64,000 nt of DNA from Ampelomyces quisqualis (taxonomy: Eukaryota; Ascomycota; Dothideomycetes; Pleosporales; Phaeosphaeriaceae): positions 1,240,001 to 1,304,000 of the forward strand of contig JAGTXZ010000006.1 of the NCBI GenBank assembly GCA_018398575.1. Reading direction: 5' to 3'. The notes under the pieces were generated by a model. The model saw only the letters and a program-made list of their open reading frames with translations. It searched no databases and was not told the origin of the DNA. A program made the position numbers and the translations under genes. Shown here piece by piece: positions 23,883 to 33,410 of the stretch (position 1 is the first letter of the stretch; every line of letters starts with the position of its first letter).

Positions 23883-24219
23883 TCAGTCGGCAAAGGATGA
23901 CTCAAAAAGCAGATCAAAGTGCGGGGGATGTTTCAAGTATTGCGCGAGCGAGGGGAAGAAAGCCTCAATGCGACAGAGCAGCGCTGTGATGGTGGGACGC
24001 GGTGGTTTGAGACTGCGCATCGATACAACGATGAGTTCACCGCAAACGTCCCGCAGTTTCGCCGACTGATTGACTAGCTTGGCATGACTCGCGGACAGAG
24101 AGCCCTGCCTGTCAGTGTCAACATGTCGATGCTGATCATTCCGATTCGACTCTAAATCCAGATCTTCACAACGCGCGAAGTGAAATTGCTGCATCGATGA
24201 CATCGATCTCAAGCCTCAT
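23883..24219 (-). CDS. possible small helical protein upstream of HSF1
   Basis: Two exons 24173-24219 and 23883-24108 with a 64-nt intron (donor GTTGTG, branch CTGAC, acceptor ACAG) close in phase to a 90-residue protein: MRLEIDVIDAAISLRAQ, then SASHAKLVNQSAKLRDVCGE, LKPPRPTITALLCRIEAFF and HPPHFDLLFESSFAD. The composition is amphipathic helical and unlike chance translation. The donor is weak, and no family is recognised. It may instead be part of the HSF1 leader. Confidence 0.35.
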
Positions 24220-25300
24220 GCCTTGAAACATTGCTTAGCAGGATTGCGATCTGCCAATAGGGGGTTTTCCTGCTCATGTCAAGACAGTGCGATGAGTATA
24301 CTGTGTAGTCGGCATTGTTCTCAGCTTCGATTCAATACTGTGAAGTAAGGAACATGGCGATGCACAAAGTGATTCCCGTCTTGCTGTCCAATTCTGCGTG
24401 AAGATGGCAAGGAATAGATGTAGGAAGCATATGCACGTTCCAGTAAGATTATGCGTCGGACTGGTACTCCGTAGTCAGCATGATGTGCATAATATCACCT
24501 AAGAGCAGCCCAGTACTCCAACTCGGTACGCTCGGCTGTCTCGTATGTAGCACGCCGACGCGTTGTTTTGGCGAATGTTGGTGCTTATCGTATTACATCA
24601 CATGACGTTTATGCAATGTGGGTAAGTGACTCCACAAGCGACTCCCAGTAAGGGTCAGTCAGACACTTCTGAAAAGCGGATTAAGGTCGTGAGCTGCTGC
24701 ACAGTTTACAAACAACTCGTCGGACCACGAGTAATCGCATCGTGCTGTTGTGCAACCCGGTTTCAGCGCCCAACGGGTACAACAGCGCTGTCCTAGCCTG
24801 GGATTCTGGGAACACGCCGCCATGTCGCGGCGATACTTTGGCTCGAACATGCTCCGGAGTATGTTGCGCCGGATCAGGACATGCCGGCCCGATCAGACGT
24901 GCGAGGCTAAGACTAGCATCCTAGGCGCACACCCGTCTGTATATGTAGGCTACAGTGTTATACGGTAGTCTGTAGCTTTGAGAGATACGGAGTACAAGTA
25001 ATACTAGTAGTAGTTCTTGGGACGTAGAAGACGCAACTCTACTCGACACTTATCATCATACCTGGAGTAACGCCAAGGTGAAGTTCATAGGCACTTGGGT
25101 AACATGAGTACACTTGGATAACGGCTTATATAGCAGCAAGCGAGCTACAGGCCTTCGCCCGTTGCGGGCCAATGCGTGTTTCGTGTGATGCCCCCTTTTC
25201 GAAGTGATGAAGCTGGCAGGACATGGCGAGTTGCGCAAGAGGGTACCAAGTACTGTGCCAGTACAGAGTAACTCATTAAGTACTCAGTAGGTGGCCACCA
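24220..25300. other. gene-poor stretch before the accessory island
   Basis: About 1.1 kb with no supported gene. It contains several TACTCCGTA/TACGGAGTA words (near 24464 and 24985), a motif I associate with fungal repeats, and rising AT content toward the island. No tRNA seen. Confidence 0.4.
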
Positions 25301-25484
25301 CCCACCTGGACGCTGGAGTCTGAACAGGAGCTGTGAGCTCCACCATGATTTGCGGCTCAATTTCAGGAGTGGGAGCTCGACGTCTAGACTCTAGACTCTA
25401 GCCACCCACCCACCCTCGCCAGCCCCTCAGCGAAGCGGCAAGCTCATCTCCTTGTGCCTCTTTTCCTCGCTCGCGTCGCGACGA
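25301..25484 (+). repeat. left copy of a 180-bp direct repeat (PIN4-like promoter duplicate)
   Basis: Matches 28687-28858 in the same orientation, sharing for example TCTGAACAGGAG, GATTTGCGGCTCAATTTCAG, GAGTGGGAGCTCGA and CTTTTCCTCGCTCGCGTCG. The left copy has an extra CTAGACT duplication and CCACC expansion. The right copy is the immediate upstream region of the PIN4-like gene, so the left one looks like a duplicated or displaced promoter. Confidence 0.85.
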
Positions 25485-25551
25485 AAAGGAACAAGAACTC
25501 GGTCTGCACGAGCCCAGCTCTACCAGCGCCAACCCTTACGCCAACACCAGC

Positions 25552-25830
25552 TATGTACACCGCACCCTACCCCGGCGCGACTGAGCCTGAGCGTGCCGCA
25601 CTCGCGAACGCGAATCGTATGATGAGCATCTCGACGGAAAAAGCGCCCACTCCAATCCATTCGGCGATGACAATGCGGCGAGTCTGCGAGGCAGATAGCA
25701 TCAACAGCCTTGATAGCCCAACAGTGAGCTGACGGAGCGTGTTCCGCGAGGACATACGGTGAAGTTTAAGCGTGACAATAGAGAGAAAATGAAAGTGTAC
25801 ATAGATTGAGTGCGAGCAATTGATATTAGA
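25552..25830 (+). pseudogene. decayed gene start behind the left promoter copy
   Basis: An ATG at 25552, 67 bp after the repeat, opens MYTAPYPGATEPERAALANA. In a second frame the sequence then reads RERESYDEHLDGKSAHSNPF and GDDNAASLRGR to a stop, and in a third NSELTERVPRGHTVKFKRD. These fragments in different frames look like one protein broken by frameshifts, or by lost splice sites; the protein is not recognised. The genuine gene after the right copy also starts with Met-Tyr but the rest differs. Confidence 0.35.
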
Positions 25831-25938
25831 ACCAGCGCAGCGGTCTCACTTGTTTCCTTTAGGGTACCTAAGTTTTCTATATAAGCTCCGCTTAGTTTGT
25901 AGGAACGGGTATATCACTCTCCAACTCGTTACAGGTAC

Positions 25939-27507
25939 TTAATATTCCTCTCTTCCAGCAATGCGTAGAACCCCATGGGCATTCGGACGGCGAACGGTAG
26001 ACGTTTGATACATGCTAGTAAAATCAAACACCGCAAGGACGTTCCTCAAAAACACATCACCTAGCACAGCGTGCCCTTTAGGACTGTGGTCTATCTCAAG
26101 TACGCATAAATTGCGGCCAAGCTCTGGTGCAGGGCTACGTAGGTCGTCCTCATGGATGTAGTATGTTTCTCCCGCAATGATAATGCCAAAGCGTGGAGCC
26201 TGAGCATCACATTCCACAGTGTATCTGCCGTACTTGTTCTTTTTTGCGGGAGGCTTGAAGAGGAAAGCTGTGCGTATCGCGATGGGAGCAGGGACAAGAA
26301 GCATTGATATGCTAGAGTCAATCGCCGCAACGTATGGAAGATTGATGTTCTGTGCATCTTCTTTGCTCTGGCGCGGGGACCCAGGAGGAGTAACAACAAA
26401 CCCATCAATGTTAATAAGGTAACCCTGGGCGGTTCCTGTCTTTATCCACTTGGAGGCTTCAGGAAGGCCTATTTTGCGATTCAATATAGGTGTCTCAACC
26501 CAGACGTCATCTGTAGTGACATCTGGAATGCCGCCAAGTGCGAGGAGGCCTCCTTCTGTGAGCTCAGAAGAAGCGCGCTTTAGCGCAAGAGAGAAGATAG
26601 GTGGTGTTGATTCTTCGTTAAAACTTACATTTTACCTTAGTATCATTTCAAATAGGGATAGTAGGATTGATAGAACTTACAGCACTTTAAGAAAAGAGTA
26701 ACTGTGGTGATAGGTTTGGTATAGGACGGCCAGACCTAGCACCCCACTACTTATTCCGTGGCCCTTCCAGTTTCCCCGCTCCGCCAGTCCAACTCTGTGG
26801 CCGCGAATCGGCTTTGCCTGATGCACGCCCCCAATCAAAAGATCTTCTTGTACCCATCGCCCTGATATACGCACGCCCGTTTCGTAACGGGACCTGAACG
26901 GGCTAGTGTCATGTACTAGCGTCGCCGTTTTTGATTTGGTCAGACTAAATGTCTTCCCAAGTTCACATTCTGACTGGGGAATTTTGGGTTTTTTTGACTG
27001 GGGAGGTTTGGGTTTGTTTGACAGGGGAATTTTGGATTCGCTGCTGTACTCGGGCTCAACAGCGACGTCATCGTTATTGCAAGCAACAAGCCAGTCCCAA
27101 GGGCAATCCGTTGACTTTTTCGAAGACACCTTTGAGCCCGAGTAATCTTCGCACTTGTAGTCTGTTGATACGACCCATGTTTTATGTGAGCTAGTATCAA
27201 CAGTAAGACCGAAGGCTTCTTCGCCTAAAAGAACCTTGGCGAGGTGGACGCGGTTTTTGTAGTTCGTGATGTCCTCGTGTGCTGCTGGGGGATGGAGTTC
27301 ACGTTTGCGGAGGTATTCGGCGCGATAGTCGTGAACAGTGAGATTGAGGACGTGGTTTGTTACTGCAGGCGTCATCAATGTGTTGTGCGTTACTTAGAGG
27401 TAGAACATACCATTGTAACGTGCAGCTATATTACTATTAGTAGCTGCAATAATACAGCGAGCACTTAAGCTAAATGCAAACAAGAGTATTAAGCCTAGCA
27501 TGGGCAT
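25939..27507 (-). CDS. secreted pepsin-like aspartic protease homologue with altered triads
   Basis: Three exons 27411-27507, 26681-27362, 25939-26623; 487 residues, phases close. Exon 1 encodes a signal peptide (MPMLGLILLFAFSLSARC). The pepsin fold is seen as LGEEAFGLTVDTSSHKTWVV (first active-site loop), ISGRWVQEDLLIGGVH, PPIFSLALKR, GGLLALGGIPDV, YVAAIDSSISMLLVPAP (second loop), and GHAVLGDVFLRNVLAVFDF. Both aspartates remain, but the usual DTG/DSG triads read DTS and DSS. An insert of three 8-residue Lys/Pro repeats sits in the first lobe. The gene lies alone in an AT-rich island between two direct repeats. It could be a diverged active enzyme, a non-catalytic binding protein or an early pseudogene; the full-length frame argues for selection until recently. 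Confidence 0.8.
26972..27043. repeat. three 24-bp tandem repeats in the protease gene
   Basis: Three head-to-tail 24-bp units starting GACTGGGGA, GACTGGGGA and GACAGGGGA. On the minus strand they encode 8-residue units of the pattern K-P/I-P-x-S-x-K-P, in frame within the first lobe of the protease homologue. In-frame length suits expansion and contraction without frame loss. Confidence 0.85.
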
Positions 27508-27674
27508 GATAGAGAAACACAGGAGGAAGGAAGAGTAAGATGACTGACTATTGACTAATTGAAGGGGCTTGTTATAAGGTCTTGAAAAGTTTTGCTCTTG
27601 ATAAAGATCTGCACGGGTTACGCCCTTATAAAATTACCGCATACCTACTTGGGCCTACTAGCGACGTGCTTCGC

Positions 27675-27728
27675 ACGGGCTTGTTGCTTGCAATAACGAC
27701 AATATCGCTAGTGGGCCCGAGTACTGTA
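27675..27728 (+). repeat. inverted partial copy of the protease gene
   Basis: GGCTTGTTGCTTGCAATAAC followed by CGCT..TG.GCCCGAGTAC matches the reverse complement of 27044-27094 inside the protease gene at roughly four of five positions. The match is short and diverged, consistent with an old local inverted duplication. Confidence 0.7.
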
Positions 27729-28175
27729 CCGTCTAGATTTGAGATGAGGAGCCGAGCTAGTCTACAGTCCCGAGTCGGCTCCGAGGCTCTAAGCCAGTTA
27801 AAACTTCTGCATTAAACTCTAGCTTCGCACTGCTACGCACTGCCACAACAGCTGTTATTGTTAGGCATTGGCTTGAATTCCAGGGCCGAGTCGGGACCGG
27901 ACACTAGCTCAGCTCCTTATCTTAAATCTATACGGTAGTGTAAGGCAAAAGTATTGTTGGTAGAGACATAGGCTAGTGTGCTCGTAATTTTGTAAATTAC
28001 AACCAGAGGACGAGCACGAGTCCTCCAGTTCGTAGCAGCCCTTGTTCTAGTCTGTAAGCATTTAGACCCTAGTTAGCGGTAAGCCATTGTGTTCTACCTA
28101 CTCTGTATAATACTTTTGCCTTACAAGGACACTATACTAGTAGAGTACTGTGTACCCTGTACGGAGGCGCTTAAG

Positions 28176-28212
28176 GGCCTGTTCGGTACACTGATTTTGT
28201 GCTGAGATTTGG
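28176..28212 (+). repeat. dispersed repeat copy A (CCTGTTCGGTACACT)
   Basis: GCCTGTTCGGTACACTGATT and the following TGTGCTGAGAT resemble 62017-62050, where the same word is followed by AGTTTGATACTGAGAT. Two copies 34 kb apart suggest a dispersed element end. No transposase is seen near either copy. Confidence 0.6.
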
Positions 28213-28686
28213 CCTTTAGATATAGATTAGAATAGAGTATAAATTTGCGTCTTTATTTCCTAGTAACTACTCTAAGAGTCTACCTTCTTATATTAGAGAG
28301 ATACCTAGCGTTAACAAAGTTATATTTAGCCTTTAGGTATACTATAAAACTAAAATGTTCTCTATGAGAAAGACTTCTCTTGTACTTATTGTATTTAATT
28401 AGTACGAGAGGCCTACATCGGGTACAGAAAAGCCTACGTTGTCTTAGCTAATATTTCCTACTATTAAACAAGAGCGCTAACCGCAGCCCAGACGATAGCG
28501 CTAGCTAGGAACACTCTCTACATCTTCTACGTAGCGACTGCTAATAGTCAAGCACTGTCGATTTTGTCTGCCTCTTCCTTTGATATGCAGCCAATATTGT
28601 TGTCCAAAAGCACAACAAAAGAATCGTTAGGGCCTTTCACAAGAATATTGCCCTAGTAAAAGAATGAACGGTACTCCGTACCACCC

Positions 28687-28858
28687 CCCACCTCGACGTT
28701 GGGGTCTGAACAGGAGCCATGAGCTCCACTATGATTTGCGGCTCAATTTCAGGAGTGGGAGCTCGATGTTCGTGGAGACTCTAGCCACCCTCGCCAGCCC
28801 ATCAGCGAAGCGGCGAGCTCATCTCCTTGTGCCCCTTTTCCTCGCTCGCGTCGAGACG
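28687..28858 (+). promoter_or_regulatory. right copy of the 180-bp direct repeat, promoter of the PIN4-like gene
   Basis: Direct repeat partner of 25301-25484. It ends about 125 bp before the PIN4-like ATG at 28983 and includes a C/T-rich run (CTTGTGCCCCTTTTCCTCGC), typical of fungal transcription start regions. It is therefore the likely core promoter and 5' leader. Confidence 0.6.
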
Positions 28859-28982
28859 GGAGCCTGGTTTATCCCATCCAGACGGGGGCTTGCGCGTAGC
28901 CTTGGCTTGGCGCATGTACTGACCCCATCCAATTTTCCCGTCCATCTCCTGCTGCTCCGACCTCCCAACGCACCAACCCACC

Positions 28983-30856
28983 ATGTACTCCTACGACCAG
29001 CAGTCGTCGCGGTCGCCTGGTTCGCACCGCAACCAGCCGCAGACGGGCACCCTGCACCGCATGCCCTCCCGCCAGTTCGATGCCTACGCCCCGCTGCCCC
29101 AGGGCAACCCGTATGCCCAGGACGACCACGCAAGGAGCTACGAGCAACCACGCAACTATGACCGCCTCAACGCCACAGTCCACGGCGGCGGCGGCTACGG
29201 CTATGACATGGGTGCGCCAGCTGGCTGGAACACGAATGCATTCTCGCAGAACGCCATGGGCTCGCTCGGAGGCGTGGCGGCTGCACGCATCAAGTCGCAG
29301 CAAAGGGGTGGTGGACGCACCGCTCTGCCCTCGGTAAGCTACCGGATAGCCTCACGCCACGCCCCCTTCAACACTAACACCAGACTACAGGGCTGGATGG
29401 ACCCGTCTTCCCAGGGTCTACCCACCTTTGCCATTCCGAACATGAACAACGGCAACAGCTCCATGCTGAACCCCAGCTACGGACAGGACCTTGACGAGGA
29501 GCTTATTCCCACCGCCATCGTCATCAAAAATATTCCTTTCGCCGTAAAAAAAGAGCAGCTCGTGTCGCTCATGACCGACCTGCGGCTGCCGTTGCCATAT
29601 GCTTTCAACTACCATTTCGACAACGGCGTTTTCCGCGGCCTTGCCTTTGCAAATTTTACCACCGCCGAAGAGACCGCCTCCGTCATTGAGTCCATGAACC
29701 ACTTTGAGCTGAACGGCAGAAAGCTCCGTGTAGAGTACAAAAAAATGCTGCCGCTCGCTGAACGCGAGCGCATCGAGCGTGAGAAGCGTGAGCGCCGCGG
29801 ACAGTTGGAAGAGCAACATCGGCCACTTGGAGGCAACCTCCATTCTCAGGCTTCGTTTGGATCTCTCGCCTCCCACATGCCCGCTTCATCGCCATCACCC
29901 GTATCTGGCATGCGAGGGGCGCCCAAGATTGGTACCTTGCTACTGCTTCATACCACTTGCGACGCTGCTAATTGTACCCAGATGTTGATTTAAATGATCC
30001 CCAAGTGTTGCAGTTTTATTCACAGCTGCTCCTCTTCAAGGAAACTCCCGAGCGCGACAGCATGACCTTTCCATCCACCCTGGCACCTCCCCAGCGCCGC
30101 ATCATCCACACTCTGGCCCATCAGCTAGCCCTCGCCCACGTGTCCAAGGGGACTGGCGATCAACGACAGGTCCATATTTTTAAAGTCCACGACAACCAGG
30201 GACTGAGCCCTCCCATGCCGCAAATGCCCATGAGCCACACCGAACAGCCCCGCCGCGGCCTTAATCGTGCCGCCACCACGGATTTCAGTGATGTTCGGGC
30301 TGAAGGTGGATTTTATACCGCTTTCAACCGGCAAACGTCAGGTCTGCTGGGATTCCCAGACTCACCTGGAGGCTTGAATGCCGTGCCTAATCTGAGGGGC
30401 GCCAAGTCTTACGCTGACCTCCGGTCGTACACACCATCGCCAGCGCCTTCAACCGCTAGTCACCCAATTGGTCGCCCTGGTGGCGTCTCCCTCGAAGGGC
30501 TTGGTTTCAACGGCTCGTCTACCAACCCGAACGGCACCCCAACTGCAGGCTCCATGGCCCAGCGCAACGAAGAGATGCTGGAGCGCGAGATGAGCCGCAT
30601 GCAACTTGGCTCAGGGTTCGGACAGAGCAGCAGCCCCCGTGCACTGCGCCAGATGACGTCCTGGGAGAACCCTGGACCTATCGGCGGACACCGCGCATTC
30701 AGCAATGCTTATGATGACCGCCCATCCAGACAACCCAGAGGTCCTCTGCCAGAGAGAGGACAGGGTTTCGGCCGCCAACGACAGAATGGCCACCAAAACC
30801 GTGGCAGTGATGAGCTTTCGTCGCAGTCCAACGTTGAAATTCTTGTGAATCAGTGA
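28983..30856 (+). CDS. Pin4/Cip1-like RRM and R3H RNA-binding protein
   Basis: Three exons 28983-29333, 29391-29931, 29982-30856; 588 residues. The N-terminus is Gln/Ser/Gly/Tyr-rich (MYSYDQQSSRSPGSHRNQ). The RRM lies at about residues 150-235: IPTAIVIKNIPFAVKKEQLV (RNP2) and FRGLAFANFTTAEETASVIE (RNP1-like), then LRVEYKKMLPLAERERIERE. The R3H-like domain follows at about 298-365: DPQVLQFYSQLLLFKE, LAPPQRRIIHTLAHQLALAH, GDQRQVHIFKV. The rest is disordered. This order is that of S. cerevisiae Pin4/Mdt1 and S. pombe Cip1/Cip2, post-transcriptional regulators linked to stress and checkpoint kinases. Intron 1 is 57 nt and stop-free. Confidence 0.88.
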
Positions 30857-31768
30857 GCTACATGACCACGACGCTGCGTTTGTTGTATTGCCGCTCATTT
30901 CGAACAACACCTGCGAAGAGCTACTCTCAACAAAGAGTGACGACCCTTTACGGCCCTTTTGCGCAGTCTGGCCTCTTTCATAGGATTGACTTTACGATGC
31001 ATACGAAGAATGATGCTACGACGGTAGAGACTACACATCCATACGGGGCACGCGCCTCCCGACCTCGCATATCGATTTGAGTTGCGAAAAAGCATTTACG
31101 AACACGCTTGAATACCTCAATTTTCGCCCGCCTATTTCAGCATTTCCAATATTACAGCTTGTTTCCCGCCCTGTTGGGGTCGTATTCCCGTTTTGAAGCA
31201 GAAACAACATTTTGCATAGGTTTGGACTCTTTTATTTATCCCCAATTTTTTCCCTCTGGCAATGCCAGTCGCCATACTCCTGCAACTTCGCAGTCAAATA
31301 CCATGTTCAGATGCACTGGCGTCGAATCAACTTGTGCACCACGTGTCGTCCACTCGAGCTCGCCCAACCAACGATAACCGTCTCGACACGGCATTGGCGC
31401 AAACTATACCCAACAGGCAAGCGGCGACGGTCGAATCTCTCCACAGCCATTCGTCGCCGTGGACGTGCAAGGTTCATTTTTTCCACCCAGTCTGATTTAA
31501 TACTGTTGTTTTCCACATTAGGGAGACTGGCTCAGGGCAGGAAGAGGAAGGGTTGGATAACGGAAGGGGAATGGTTAAGGCGTGTATTCCAAGCTTTGTC
31601 TTTTCTTCATCTCTCTCCCTCTCTTTTGCTGATTCTGTGCCGTATGTATTGTAATATGCGACGCTAGTTTTAATACATGTCGAGTACTTACTCCAATTGG
31701 GTATCACTTGGATCGGATACGTCTCTATTCTCAGAAAATCCATCATCACGCCGCAAGGCACGTCTCAA
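30857..31768. other. convergent intergenic region
   Basis: About 0.9 kb between the 3' ends of the PIN4-like and LIN1 genes. Only short frames without recognisable composition; 3' untranslated regions presumably occupy it. Confidence 0.4.
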
Positions 31769-33103
31769 TTACTCGTCGAATTCCAATACCCTCGTCCACT
31801 CCTCTTGGCCTAGTCTTCTAAACTCTGCCCCTGCATCGAACTGCCCCGCCTCTTTCCACGCCCTCATCATCGCTTCGTCGTACGGTCCATTGACATGCCC
31901 TTCTGGCGCCGCCAACCAGTGGAACTCCCACATTTCCTTTTTCTCTGGGCGCGGATCCACCCACTCCTCGCCTGTCTCGCGCTTGTACGCGCGCATGATT
32001 TGCTCGCGCGTATGTTCGTAGATATCCTCGACACCACGATCGGACAGGCGTGACGCGCATTCCGTTATTGCCGTGATGGCCGATTTGGCCGCTGTAGCTT
32101 TTGCGTCGTGGTTGGGGGTGGTGTTGTCATCGACGTCGACGTCGATTGCGTTGTTCCTCTTCTTGCGGGGATTTGTCTTGCGGAGGTTCGGCGCCAGCTT
32201 GCCGTACCTGACTAGCGCTTCGAGGGGGGTTTCTCCGACGTCCAGGTGTGCTATGAGATGGGATTGTACGTCGCTTGTGATGATAGCGTCTTCTTTTCTT
32301 TCCCTCTCGCGTCGTTGATTGTCGCGCATGTCCTTGGCTTCTTGGGCCTTTTTCATGTCCTTTTTACTTATGCCCTCGAGCCACGAATCCTGCGCGGCTT
32401 CTGGGTCGTACGCCTTGCGGACAAAATTCCCCGCTTCGTCGAATCGGCCCTCTTCTTGTTCGGCGCGCATGTTGAATGCGTCGAGTTTGGGCGCGTGGTG
32501 CTTTTTGCTGCCGGCGCCGAGCTCGGCGTCCATGTCTGAGTCGACGCGGTCGCGGTCCGAGTCGTCGCCTGAGTCGCTGCTGCTTTCCACGTCGGTATTC
32601 TTGCTGCGGAGGAGGAGGCCGGCGGCGACGTGGCCGCCTGATTTGGAGTTTTCTTCCTGGCCTTCGATCTCGGCGTTGGAGAGGAAGCGGAGGGGTTTCT
32701 TTTGGGTTGCATCACGCCGTGAGGATTCGTCTTGGGAGTCGTTTTGGTCTTCCGAGGCAAACATGTCGTCGTCTTCCGAGGCATCTTCGTTGGCGAGGGG
32801 CGTGTCTTTTGCGCTTCGCGCTTCGGCGCGCGCGTTGAAGTTCTCGGTTGAACTGTCGGAGTCGTAACCATCGATGTTCACGGCATTGCGCTTGATGCCT
32901 GCGCCTTTCCCTATGACGTCTGCTTCGAGCGCTGGGTCTTCCTCTTCATCGTCGGCGTCTGGTGCAAGCGTGGAGGGATTCCGTGGGTCGAAGCGCGGCT
33001 TCTTCGTGGAAGGTTCGCCGCCGTCTGGGTGATGTGTTCGCGTGAAGTGTGCGCCCGCACGCTTTGGCCGCGCGGGGTTTGGCGTCCCTCTCGAGCTTGC
33101 CAT
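31769..33103 (-). CDS. LIN1: GYF-domain protein, Lin1/CD2BP2 family
   Basis: Single exon; 444 residues from Met at 33103 (an upstream in-frame Met at 33157 adds 18 residues). The start MASSRGTPNPARPKRAGAHF leads into a long acidic Ser/Asp/Glu-rich region, then GRFDEAGNFVRKAYDPEAAQ, DSWLEGISKKDMKKAQEAK, a charged coiled coil, and a C-terminal GYF domain beginning MWEFHWLAAPEGHVNGPYDE. The classical GYF is replaced by GPYDEAMMRAW as in fungal orthologues. Human CD2BP2 is the U5-52K component of the U5 snRNP and dissociates before splicing catalysis; yeast Lin1 has a matching role. It diverges from UFD1 across 307 bp. Confidence 0.9.
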   Translation of the reverse strand: MASSRGTPNPARPKRAGAHFTRTHHPDGGEPSTKKPRFDPRNPSTLAPDADDEEEDPALEADVIGKGAGIKRNAVNIDGYDSDSSTENFNARAEARSAKDTPLANEDASEDDDMFASEDQNDSQDESSRRDATQKKPLRFLSNAEIEGQEENSKSGGHVAAGLLLRSKNTDVESSSDSGDDSDRDRVDSDMDAELGAGSKKHHAPKLDAFNMRAEQEEGRFDEAGNFVRKAYDPEAAQDSWLEGISKKDMKKAQEAKDMRDNQRRERERKEDAIITSDVQSHLIAHLDVGETPLEALVRYGKLAPNLRKTNPRKKRNNAIDVDVDDNTTPNHDAKATAAKSAITAITECASRLSDRGVEDIYEHTREQIMRAYKRETGEEWVDPRPEKKEMWEFHWLAAPEGHVNGPYDEAMMRAWKEAGQFDAGAEFRRLGQEEWTRVLEFDE

Positions 33104-33410
33104 GACGATGAGTATGCAGATTGTGTGTGCTTGTGAGAGGGGAGTCGGTGATTGCACAGCTCCGACGTGGGTGAGAGTGCATCAACGGCGCGACTGGACC
33201 TCCGTAATGTTTGTTATCTAGTGCCTAGCACCTGGCACCCTGTCGTCATTGGCTTTCTGGTCTATTCTCCGTCCGACGTCCACCATTGTTCTGCACGATT
33301 GCTTGTACCTCCTGCACGCACCAGAAGCAGCCTAGCACTTGCTCTCCTCGCTCCTGCATCGCCCACACTCTGCTGCACAAACATGGTAAGAGCGCCCCGC
33401 TAGCTCCCAT
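33104..33410. promoter_or_regulatory. shared divergent promoter, LIN1 / UFD1
   Basis: 307 bp between two divergent start codons. An ATG at 33383 followed by GTAAGA could be an alternative first exon or a short upstream reading frame for UFD1. Confidence 0.45.

Larger units (their letters stand above)
27508..28686. other. AT-rich, TpA-rich repeat-derived sequence
   Basis: About 1.2 kb with no open gene. TpA dinucleotides are abundant and CpG scarce, especially 28200-28460, as expected after repeat-induced point mutation. It contains the inverted protease fragment at 27675-27728 and a dispersed-repeat word at 28176-28212. Confidence 0.6.
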
